From Acidisoma silvae (GTDB lineage Bacteria; Pseudomonadota; Alphaproteobacteria; Acetobacterales; Acetobacteraceae): a stretch of DNA of 41,128 nucleotides. Each line of letters opens with the position of its first letter. Positions within the stretch are counted from its first letter, which is position 1. Under the pieces are notes generated by a model that did not search any database, was not told where the DNA came from, and saw only the letters and a program-made list of their open reading frames with translations. Where the stretch lies: assembly GCF_020618775.1 (NCBI RefSeq), contig NZ_JAESVB010000025.1, forward strand, positions 1 through 41,128, given 5' to 3'. Position numbers and translations under genes: made by a program. Positions 34,627-41,128 of this stretch are shown piece after piece.

Positions 34627-36090
34627 ATGTTGAAGATTTTTTTGCAATTCTTCTCACTCACGGTCGGCACACAGATTTGTCTCGCCGTAAACCAATTGGT
34701 TCTTCTGCCACTACAGCTACGAGTCTGGGGGCAGACAGAAACGGCCTATTGGTTGGTGGCCCTGGCGATTGCAAATCTATGTAGCATTAGCGATGTCGGG
34801 CTCCGCAGCATCGGCCATGCACAGTTGCTGTCGAGCGTTCACTATGGTGATTCCAGTGATGCCCGGTATTTTAAGCAAATTTGGGCACTGACCCGTGGCG
34901 TGATGCTAGGTTTTACGATTGCTGTCATCGCGGGATCTGCTTTGGTTTGCCTCACACGAGCAGAACCATTTCAAATATGGCCACTCGTTTTGATTGTGAC
35001 TTTGTCACTTGATACGCTCCTTATCGTTCGTGGTTCTTGGCTTGATACGCTGGGAAATTTTCGCCCCGTTGAAGGTCTGTTTTTTGGAATGGTGGCGTTC
35101 CGCAATATCTTTTCGGTCCTCGCATTGCTTGTCTTCCACGCCGGGCCGGCGGTCTTGACTTATGTGATGCTTGGAACGGGCATTGGCGCTGTCGTAGCTC
35201 AAGCCAGCATATTGAAGGAGCCAAAGTCGCTTGGCCTTCTCGTGTCAGGTTGGCGTGCGGTCGGCTGGCACATCGGTGGCGTCATTCCCTTTGCCGTTAC
35301 GGATCCGGCCGCCGGTTGGATAAGGTTTAGCCTGCCGGTGATGATTTTGGCGACGATGGCAAGCCCTGTTAATCTCACCACTTTTGTGGCAATGCGGGCG
35401 TTGTTCAGCCTAGGTCGCCAAGTCATTGCACAGTTGAGCCGCTTTGCCTCCATTCGATACGCAGAGCAGATTTCCCATGACACCGATCAGGCGGAAGCCG
35501 TCATGGGTGGCTTTATTTTGCTCGCGACCCTAGCGGCGAGTGCCGTGGCCTGTGCTATTATTGGCGATCACGGTCGTTTGCTCGCATTGTGGCTTAATGG
35601 CGTAGATCCCGCGCTGGAACCTTGGATTGCTCTTTCCTTCGCGGTGGGGGCTGCCGGCAATTCGTTCCAGGTAATTTCGGCAACTCAAATGCGGACCGGA
35701 CAAATCGTGAGGGTTGCTCTTTGTCAATACATCTACATCGCCGCTAGCCTTGTCGCAGCTGCGATTGGTTATTGGTGCCGCTCAGTATTGTTGTATCTCG
35801 CTTTGCTGGCGGCGCAGGAAGTGTTGATTGGGATTGTTTTTATGTCATGCCTCCGTGGGCGCCTCTTATGGCTCAATGCTGGGGCTTTTCTGGTCGCACT
35901 TTCTGCCACGGTGCTGTTTTGGCTGGCGGCTAATTTTGGCCTCGGCGAGATTTTTCGGGAACGAACATTTGCTGCTGCGCTCGATTGCACAGTGCTTGGA
36001 GGCACCTGCATCCTCGTCGTCATCCTGGCGTATGTGGGGATTTACGATGTAGTATTTGGCCTGCCGCGGCTTCGGCATAGACGGCTGTAG
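34627..36090 (+). CDS. Wzx-like repeat-unit flippase
   Basis: The protein has 487 aa and about twelve to fourteen membrane helices distributed over the full length, starting with FFSLTVGTQICLAVNQLVLL. It has the look of the polysaccharide transporter branch of the MVF/MOP superfamily: an N-terminal pair of helices, then SISDVGLRSIGHAQLLSS, a polar loop after helix 2, and the later loop RALFSLGRQVIAQLSRF. It should flip the undecaprenyl-diphosphate-linked repeat unit to the periplasm for a Wzy polymerase, and a Wzy-like protein is encoded two genes downstream. Sequence conservation in this family is low, so the assignment rests mostly on topology and context. Confidence 0.8.
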   Translation: MLKIFLQFFSLTVGTQICLAVNQLVLLPLQLRVWGQTETAYWLVALAIANLCSISDVGLRSIGHAQLLSSVHYGDSSDARYFKQIWALTRGVMLGFTIAVIAGSALVCLTRAEPFQIWPLVLIVTLSLDTLLIVRGSWLDTLGNFRPVEGLFFGMVAFRNIFSVLALLVFHAGPAVLTYVMLGTGIGAVVAQASILKEPKSLGLLVSGWRAVGWHIGGVIPFAVTDPAAGWIRFSLPVMILATMASPVNLTTFVAMRALFSLGRQVIAQLSRFASIRYAEQISHDTDQAEAVMGGFILLATLAASAVACAIIGDHGRLLALWLNGVDPALEPWIALSFAVGAAGNSFQVISATQMRTGQIVRVALCQYIYIAASLVAAAIGYWCRSVLLYLALLAAQEVLIGIVFMSCLRGRLLWLNAGAFLVALSATVLFWLAANFGLGEIFRERTFAAALDCTVLGGTCILVVILAYVGIYDVVFGLPRLRHRRL

Positions 36091-36102
36091 AGGGTAGCGG
36101 AC

Positions 36103-36987
36103 GTGGCAATGACGCGAATGACCTCAACATTTTTTGCAATCACGCTGTGCGCCTTGCCGGCGATGGTCAGGGCTCAGCCAGCCGGCTATAATCTGGTCTT
36201 TCAAGATGAATTTGACAGGCTTTCGCTGCGGTCGGGCGGCCCGACGGTAGAAGGCTTTCACAAAGGGCAGGGCGTGTGGACGCCGGAAAACGAAGAGGGG
36301 TTCGGTTACGAGTGGTTCGTGACCGAAAATCCGGCGACATTTAGCCCGTTTTCAATTGACCGATCAGTTCTTACTATTAGTGCCGGGCCAATGCCTTCGG
36401 CCTCAGTCTCGGTCTATCCACAGGAAACGCGCGGTAAGCCGACGCATTTCGGCGGAGCGATTTCAACCTTCGACAGTTTCTCGATAGCACCCCCTTTTTA
36501 TGTGGAGGCGCGGATGAAGCTTTCGGATAATCCGGCGGCGTGGGCGGCGTTCTGGACACTTGGGATTGACAAGGGCATTGGGCCGCCAAGCAATCGCTAT
36601 GTGAAGCAGTGGGAAGACGACGTGATCGAAAGCTTCGGGAGCACCGAGACGTATTTCGCCTCTATTCACTGGAATAATCGCGAAAGTAGCCCGAGCTTTA
36701 CGGCACCGTATTTGCAGCGGACTGTGGGGATCGGGACGACGCTGGATCTTGCGCACAGCTTTAACCGTTACGGGTCCATGGTGACGAAGACAGAGACCAT
36801 TTGGTATTTTAATGATCGCGAAGTTGCAAGAATGGCGCACCCGTTAGGGTCTAACGCCAACCAACCTCAATTCATCATTCTCGATTTGGCTTATGGCTTT
36901 CCTTGGGAAAAGCAGGCGCATTATCCTGAGCGAACGGCATCGATCGCTATCGACTATGTGCGTGTTTATGCCCCGCCAAAGCAATGA
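36103..36987 (+). CDS. Secreted glycoside hydrolase family 16
   Basis: The protein has 294 aa and a signal peptide of about 24 residues (FFAITLCALPAMVRAQ, cleavage near AQ-PA). The mature part begins NLVFQDEFDRLSL, as in other GH16 enzymes. The catalytic motif ExDxxE appears as E171-D-D173-V-I-E176 in QWEDDVIESFG, with E171 as nucleophile and E176 as acid/base. The C-terminal strand is ASIAIDYVRVYAPP, again typical. The GTG at 36103 follows AGAGGG at a good distance; an ATG six bases later is equally possible. In exopolysaccharide loci such endo-beta-glycanases trim the polymer during export and set its length. It lies between the Wzx and Wzy genes. Confidence 0.92.
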   Translation: MAMTRMTSTFFAITLCALPAMVRAQPAGYNLVFQDEFDRLSLRSGGPTVEGFHKGQGVWTPENEEGFGYEWFVTENPATFSPFSIDRSVLTISAGPMPSASVSVYPQETRGKPTHFGGAISTFDSFSIAPPFYVEARMKLSDNPAAWAAFWTLGIDKGIGPPSNRYVKQWEDDVIESFGSTETYFASIHWNNRESSPSFTAPYLQRTVGIGTTLDLAHSFNRYGSMVTKTETIWYFNDREVARMAHPLGSNANQPQFIILDLAYGFPWEKQAHYPERTASIAIDYVRVYAPPKQ

Positions 36988-37032
36988 GCACCCCGCCAAT
37001 GAGCACCGCCTATCGTAAGGAGCCAGCCAGCG

Positions 37033-38319
37033 GTGAATAACTTAGACCTCTCTGCCGCGATCACTTCGGCTACCCGACGTAAGGGAAATGTGATGATTTC
37101 CTTTGGCATTATTGGTTTGTCTGCAATATATCTCCAGAAACTTGGCCTTACATCAAGTAACGGTAGCAATATCGGAATTGATGCATTCATCCTTCTGGGA
37201 GCCTTGTTATGGCTTTTTCTCAATGGGCGGGCGGTGATTCAACCGGCCCGCGCACTTCTACTTGTTGCGCTTCTCTTTAGCGTTGCCTTCGCCTTGGTGG
37301 GCGAAGCCTTTGCGGGGGCAGCGATCGGAAGCTTGCCAGCGGTCTTTATCTTTCTTCTGATCTATACCACTCTGATATTTCAGGTTGATGTGAGTCGTAA
37401 ACTCGCGTTGCGCTGCTTCAATATCTTTCAGCGGGGCATGCTAGCCATAGCGGTTGTTATCATCGCGCAGCAGGCCATGCAATTTTCCATCGGCAACCGA
37501 TATTGGCCAAATCTGGACAGCATTCTTCCGTCGGGACTGCTCATACATGGCTATGCATATTTGCGCCCCTATAGCTGGAATTCGCCTTTTCTTACACCTA
37601 ATGGCGTGTTTTTTCTGGAACCGTCCATCGCTTCCGAATATCTCGCCATTGCCTTCACCGCCGAACTCATCTGGTTCCGTAAGACATGGCGTCTGGCAAT
37701 TCTTGCTGGAGGGCTTGTCGCTGGTATGGCGGGCACGGGCCTTGCCGTGATCGCACTGGTTTCCCCCGTCCTTCTGTTCAAGCTCGATCGCAAACTGCTA
37801 AAATTGGCGAGCTGCATAGGACTGCCATTATTGGTTGTTGCTGGGTTGAACGGTGCCTTCTCGCATCTTTTGGATCGGTCGACAGAGCTATCATCGAGTA
37901 ATTCGAGCGGATATGCGCGACTTGTCATCCCATTCGACGAAACGTGGTCGCTGATCGCTAACCCGTCCTTTCTTCTGGTCGGTGATGGGCCTGGCACATC
38001 TCCCAAGGGCGACAACCAGGTACAGTGGCCAGCGAATAAATTGATCTATGAATATGGATTGGTGACGGCTGTCATCTTCCATATCTTTCTTCTTTGGTCT
38101 GTTCTCGGGTCTCCAGCCAGTCGCACAATGGCCTTAGTGGTCCTTATACCGCATTTATTTTTTGGAGGGGGCATCGTCGCGCATAGCAGCGTCATGACGC
38201 TGGTTTTGTTCGGCTCTCTCATTCGCATCGTGCCGTCACGATCAGACAAAGTGGCAGACGCGGCGCTGTGGGAGTGGCCAGAATCAAACGCGTCTCTGGA
38301 AGAAGCGGCTGTCCGCTAG
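37033..38319 (+). CDS. Wzy-like O-antigen/exopolysaccharide polymerase
   Basis: The protein has 428 aa and about eleven helices. The N-terminal half has LLWLFLNGRAVIQPARALLL and LPAVFIFLLIYTTLIFQ. A large periplasmic loop with RPYSWNSPFLTPNGVFFLEP and SIASEYLAIAF resembles the R/Y-rich loops of the Wzy family (the 'P.G.f.eps...' motif). A second loop holds LLVGDGPGTSPKGDN. The family is defined by topology more than sequence, and the placement after Wzx and GH16 supports the call. The GTG start has a clear AAGGAG 10 bp upstream. It should join flipped repeat units into the long chain at the outer face of the inner membrane. Confidence 0.82.
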   Translation: MNNLDLSAAITSATRRKGNVMISFGIIGLSAIYLQKLGLTSSNGSNIGIDAFILLGALLWLFLNGRAVIQPARALLLVALLFSVAFALVGEAFAGAAIGSLPAVFIFLLIYTTLIFQVDVSRKLALRCFNIFQRGMLAIAVVIIAQQAMQFSIGNRYWPNLDSILPSGLLIHGYAYLRPYSWNSPFLTPNGVFFLEPSIASEYLAIAFTAELIWFRKTWRLAILAGGLVAGMAGTGLAVIALVSPVLLFKLDRKLLKLASCIGLPLLVVAGLNGAFSHLLDRSTELSSSNSSGYARLVIPFDETWSLIANPSFLLVGDGPGTSPKGDNQVQWPANKLIYEYGLVTAVIFHIFLLWSVLGSPASRTMALVVLIPHLFFGGGIVAHSSVMTLVLFGSLIRIVPSRSDKVADAALWEWPESNASLEEAAVR

Positions 38320-38496
38320 TTTCAATCGCCAAGGTTCGCGATCGCGTAGTGCAAAGTGGCTAGAGACAAATTATCAGGCGCAAGGCAAGTTTTGGAAACC
38401 TTGTCCAGGAATAGGGCGTTCTGGCGTCCACAACGAATAAGCCGCGGGCACAGACGACTGTCCTTTGCTAGCGAAAATGTCTGAAAGTATTCAAAA

Positions 38497-39624
38497 ATGT
38501 TTATTCTATGGATTGGAAAAGCTCCAACCAGTGGCGACGGGGGAGACGAAGTCTTTGATCGGAAAACCATTACGGCTTTGCGCGATCTTGGCCATATCGT
38601 CAGCACGATTTTTCCAAAGCGCGCGCCGCGTTGGCTAGAACTATGGAATCTAGCCCGCGGTATCCCGAACTATCGCGCGGCTTTTGCCACTGAGGCCAAT
38701 CGGCGGCTGGTGCAAGAGTCGCAGTTAGGGCACGACCTTACTATTTGCTCGTGGGAACCTCTTGATGTCTTGGCTTTTGGCATGAAGGGACCGCTGGTTC
38801 TTGTCGCTCATAACATTACAAGCCAAGCGTTGCGAAAAATATTCCCACGCAATCCGCTTTTTTGGCTGCTAGCTTTCCAAGCCGGTTGGTGGGAAAAAAA
38901 GCTTTATAGTCTGCCTTATGTGACGGCGATCGCAACGCTTTCAAAAAATGACCGTGACTATTTAGTAAATCTGCCTAATGCCCGACCGGTGGTTTTGACT
39001 ATTCCCGGGATGCCTCCCGTGACACTGCTGAAGCCTGAGGCAAAAGTTGTTAATGAATTAGTTTTAGCAGGAACATACGAGTGGAGACCGAAGCGCCGAG
39101 ATGCTGTCAAATTCGCCAAGGATTACTTGCGCAGTAAAAGTCATTTTCCAATCTTGGGCGGAAACCTGCCAAGGCAAGCGACCGATATATTGCCCGTATC
39201 TTTGCTTCCATCTGAAGACGAATCGGCTGATGCTATACGGTTTGGCATCATCTCCGATCGTTTTGAATCCGGGCATAAGCTGAAAACCTTGGCCTATATT
39301 GCGCAAAATCAGATTGTCCTGTCTCTGTCAGAGGTGAACAATGATATAAGCGACGTCAAAGATCATTATTTCTTTGTCCGTCGCATCAAAGACGCTTCAG
39401 AGATTCTTGGACATGTCATGTCCATCAGTCGAATGGATCCCGGCATGCTTCGAGATCGTTTAGTCCGCTTTCAACTTGCCTGCGCGGAGCGCTATAATTG
39501 GGAGGCCGTTGCTATCACTCTGGTCCAAGCTGGACCGAGTGAAAAAGTTCACAAAGTGCAGATACCTGAACTAACCGATCAGAAGTCAGGACAAACGGCT
39601 TCAGGACATAAGCAATTGGCATGA
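38497..39624 (+). CDS. Glycosyltransferase, GT4-like
   Basis: The protein has 375 aa and resembles two-domain GT-B enzymes. The N-terminus has FILWIGKAPTSGDGGDEVFD, the glycine-rich acceptor-side loop, then VLVAHNITSQALRK and AIATLSKNDRDYL. The C-terminal half is weaker: LVLAGTYEWRPKRRDAVKFA marks the donor domain, but the usual E-x7-E motif is not obvious, and the segment KLKTLAYIAQNQIVLSLSEV stands where K.le.la.g.PvV is expected. It could still be active on an unusual donor. The ATG has only a weak ribosome binding site and follows a 177-bp gap, so the gene may have its own promoter. It is the last intact gene of the plus arm. Confidence 0.75.
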   Translation: MFILWIGKAPTSGDGGDEVFDRKTITALRDLGHIVSTIFPKRAPRWLELWNLARGIPNYRAAFATEANRRLVQESQLGHDLTICSWEPLDVLAFGMKGPLVLVAHNITSQALRKIFPRNPLFWLLAFQAGWWEKKLYSLPYVTAIATLSKNDRDYLVNLPNARPVVLTIPGMPPVTLLKPEAKVVNELVLAGTYEWRPKRRDAVKFAKDYLRSKSHFPILGGNLPRQATDILPVSLLPSEDESADAIRFGIISDRFESGHKLKTLAYIAQNQIVLSLSEVNNDISDVKDHYFFVRRIKDASEILGHVMSISRMDPGMLRDRLVRFQLACAERYNWEAVAITLVQAGPSEKVHKVQIPELTDQKSGQTASGHKQLA

Positions 39625-39740
39625 CCGATCATGTACAGAAAGCAGCCTCAGCTGATGACTTTTCTATAACAGCGCTCACAGCCGGAAAATTTCTCTAATG
39701 CAGTTTAAAATTATCAGCTTTGAAGTCAAACGATAAGATA

Positions 39741-40150
39741 TCAAGAAAAAGAAAATTCAGAACAGTTACACTGCCAAAGAAGAAAATTGGGGATGCGCTT
39801 TTCGCCACTCATTCGGATAAGAAGATCGCGATCTATCATGGTTCTGGTCCAAAGGAACGGTTTGACTCGGGCTTCATCAAGGTCATTCGGCTGAATAGTT
39901 CCAGCACGCACGGCTTCGGCCATTGCACGGGCAGCGGCAACAATTTTATCTCGGCCACGATAAGACAGAGAAATTGTCAAATTCAAGCGCCGATTTGTCT
40001 CGGCCAGCCGCTCAACATAGTCAAATTCAGCCTGCAAATTTGAGCAAAGCGGCTGCGATCACCGATGGCCCTTCGCAGATACACAATGCGCGCTGACCCA
40101 TGAGGTCGCTTGTGGGAACAGGATAGCAGTTGCAAAGATATTTCAAATGG
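39741..40150 (-). pseudogene. Undecaprenyl diphosphate synthase (uppS) remnant
   Basis: On the minus strand 39741-40037 encodes LAETNRRLNLTISLSYRGR, DKIVAAARAMAEAVRAG, DLLIRMSGEKRIPNFLLWQ and SEFSFS. These are the middle and C-terminal blocks of cis-isoprenyl synthases (in E. coli LTLNIAANYGGR and DLVIRTGGEHRISNFLLWQ). Immediately upstream in another frame is RRAIGDRSRF, the IGDxSRF block that precedes them, so a frameshift lies near 40040. The 5' half with the catalytic aspartate and the last residues after the SEFSFS position are missing. The fragment cannot make an active enzyme. Its upstream limit is approximate. Confidence 0.85.
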
Positions 40151-40374
40151 ATGAGTGGATTTGCAGTGAATGATTATATCGAGCAATATTTCCATGTATA
40201 TTGGTATTTGGCGTTATTCCGCGACATAGATAGTGTGGAAATATAGCCAATTGACGTTGTCCCTATTATTTACATTTGATTGGAGACCGGCGGCCTTATC
40301 ATCGCAACATTATATGTTAGAAGTTAGGGAGTTCATGACCCTAGCTGTGGCTTTCTTGAGGATATAGAACAATT

Positions 40375-41109
40375 GTGAATGAACAGGTAGCAAGGAGTCT
40401 AGCAATTGAGGAGAAAGCAAAAAAAAACCTTAGAAGGGAACAGCATCCAATGGCAGAGTCGATGGACGAGTATGGCGTCCATAATATAGCAATTGCCTGG
40501 ATTGATGACTCAAAATTAAGTCAAGAAATTTATTCAATCACCGTCAAAGAGATGGATTCTGCCTACGAGATCGAAGCATTCGACTCCGTCGAAACCTGCG
40601 TCGCTCATCAGGATAGAACGTTCGACATCGTAGTATTTTACTCGCATGAGGTCGTGTTCAAAAGCTTTCAAGACATTATGAGCCTTCGAAAGTCGCTCCC
40701 AACGTCCTATCTTGTCATTGTGTCTGACGAACTAGACGTCGACTCCAAGACGATTGATGCAGCACTCACATGCGGTGTGTCAGCCTATATTTCGTCTTGC
40801 AGCAGTGACATGAAAATATTCTCAAAGACTCTTGCTTTAGTTGGAGTAGGAGGAGTGGCCGTCCCACGTGGTTATTCTGGACCGGAAGCAGTATCGGGTG
40901 ATCTAACAAAAAATGAGAAAAATTTATCGGTATTTACCCGGGATTATTTACTGACAAAGCGAGAAGCAGAAATATTGGGATATCTTTGGGTAGGGGAAAC
41001 CGAGCGATATGTTGCTGAGAAATTGCGAATAAATATCATGACAGTCAAAATGCACATACGAAATGTCATGAGGAAGGCCGGGGATAAAAATCCTGACAAG
41101 GGCAATTAA
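40375..41109 (+). CDS. LuxR-type regulator with degenerate receiver domain, paralogue of the one at 15454
   Basis: The protein has 244 aa from a GTG at 40375; an ATG at 40450 (MAESMDEYG) with AGGGA upstream is an alternative that keeps all domains. The N-terminal half is receiver-like: IAIAWIDDSKL keeps an acidic pair, but the phosphoacceptor strand reads FDIVVFYSHEV with no Asp. Then come SYLVIVSDELD and VSAYISSCSSD. The HTH is LTKREAEILGYLWVGETE, RYVAEKLRINIMTVKMHIRN, VMRKAGDKN. The C-terminus stops about ten residues earlier than in the paralogue, which continues NRTQAAFRSL. The shared VV[YF][HY]S substitution and order of blocks show common descent. It probably regulates genes at this end of the polysaccharide locus. 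Confidence 0.85.
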   Translation: MNEQVARSLAIEEKAKKNLRREQHPMAESMDEYGVHNIAIAWIDDSKLSQEIYSITVKEMDSAYEIEAFDSVETCVAHQDRTFDIVVFYSHEVVFKSFQDIMSLRKSLPTSYLVIVSDELDVDSKTIDAALTCGVSAYISSCSSDMKIFSKTLALVGVGGVAVPRGYSGPEAVSGDLTKNEKNLSVFTRDYLLTKREAEILGYLWVGETERYVAEKLRINIMTVKMHIRNVMRKAGDKNPDKGN

Positions 41110-41128
41110 AAGGGGCAATGACTGTGTG

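Noticed and set aside
40251-40280. TTGACG box as promoter of the second regulator gene
   Set aside because: No acceptable -10 sequence is found at a 16-18-bp distance.

Overview
The window comes from an alphaproteobacterium with moderate GC content. The ribose-phosphate pyrophosphokinase sequence ([36 protein letters not shown]) most resembles those of Acetobacteraceae, but this is a judgement from memory and the family could be another one. Most of the window is accessory: surface-polysaccharide genes, a small carrier-protein pathway and insertion-sequence debris.

Layout. (1) 1-420 holds the N-terminal part of an IS5-type transposase running off the left edge and an AT-rich palindrome. 420-1568 has no convincing gene. 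(2) 9192-1569 (minus strand) is a tight six-gene unit: carrier protein, acyl-CoA dehydrogenase-like flavoprotein, class II aaRS-like amino acid:[carrier protein] ligase, DUF1839 protein, GH2 beta-mannosidase-like protein and a duplicated alpha/beta hydrolase-fold protein. (3) 9240-10170 is decayed DNA. It is followed by a large membrane protein (minus) and a divergent prs gene (PRPP synthase). (4) 13238-15310 is an IS graveyard: an IS66 remnant, an IS30 copy with both inverted repeats but a broken transposase, and an IS3-type remnant next to it. (5) 15454-39624 is an exopolysaccharide locus. Its minus arm runs from 23052 to 16898: a GT4 glycosyltransferase, a HAD-UbiA fusion, a small EamA/ArnE-type carrier and two GT87-type enzymes. 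Its plus arm runs from 23435 to 39624: GDP-mannose 3,5-epimerase, Wzc-like co-polymerase/kinase, acyltransferase 3, a giant SGNH hydrolase with VCBS/lectin repeats and an RTX tail, WcaF-type acetyltransferase, an exostosin-like glycosyltransferase (inverted), Wzx-like flippase, GH16 hydrolase, Wzy-like polymerase and a GT4-like enzyme. (6) Two paralogous LuxR-type regulators with phosphoacceptor-less receiver domains bracket the locus (15454-16209 and 40375-41109). A decayed fragment of undecaprenyl diphosphate synthase lies beside the second.

How the genes may work together. The plus arm is a Wzx/Wzy-type assembly line for an acylated heteropolysaccharide, with GDP-L-galactose or GDP-L-gulose as a likely unusual donor and secreted hydrolases for trimming. 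No outer-membrane Wza-type exporter and no initiating sugar-phosphate transferase was found here, so those are presumably elsewhere. The minus arm looks like polyprenyl-phosphate-linked glycosylation. Its UbiA motifs resemble those of decaprenyl-phosphate phosphoribosyltransferase, and a PRPP synthase is encoded nearby, which suggests a lipid-linked pentose pathway (inference). The 1.5-9.2 kb unit looks like a pathway that charges an amino acid onto a carrier protein for an unknown product.
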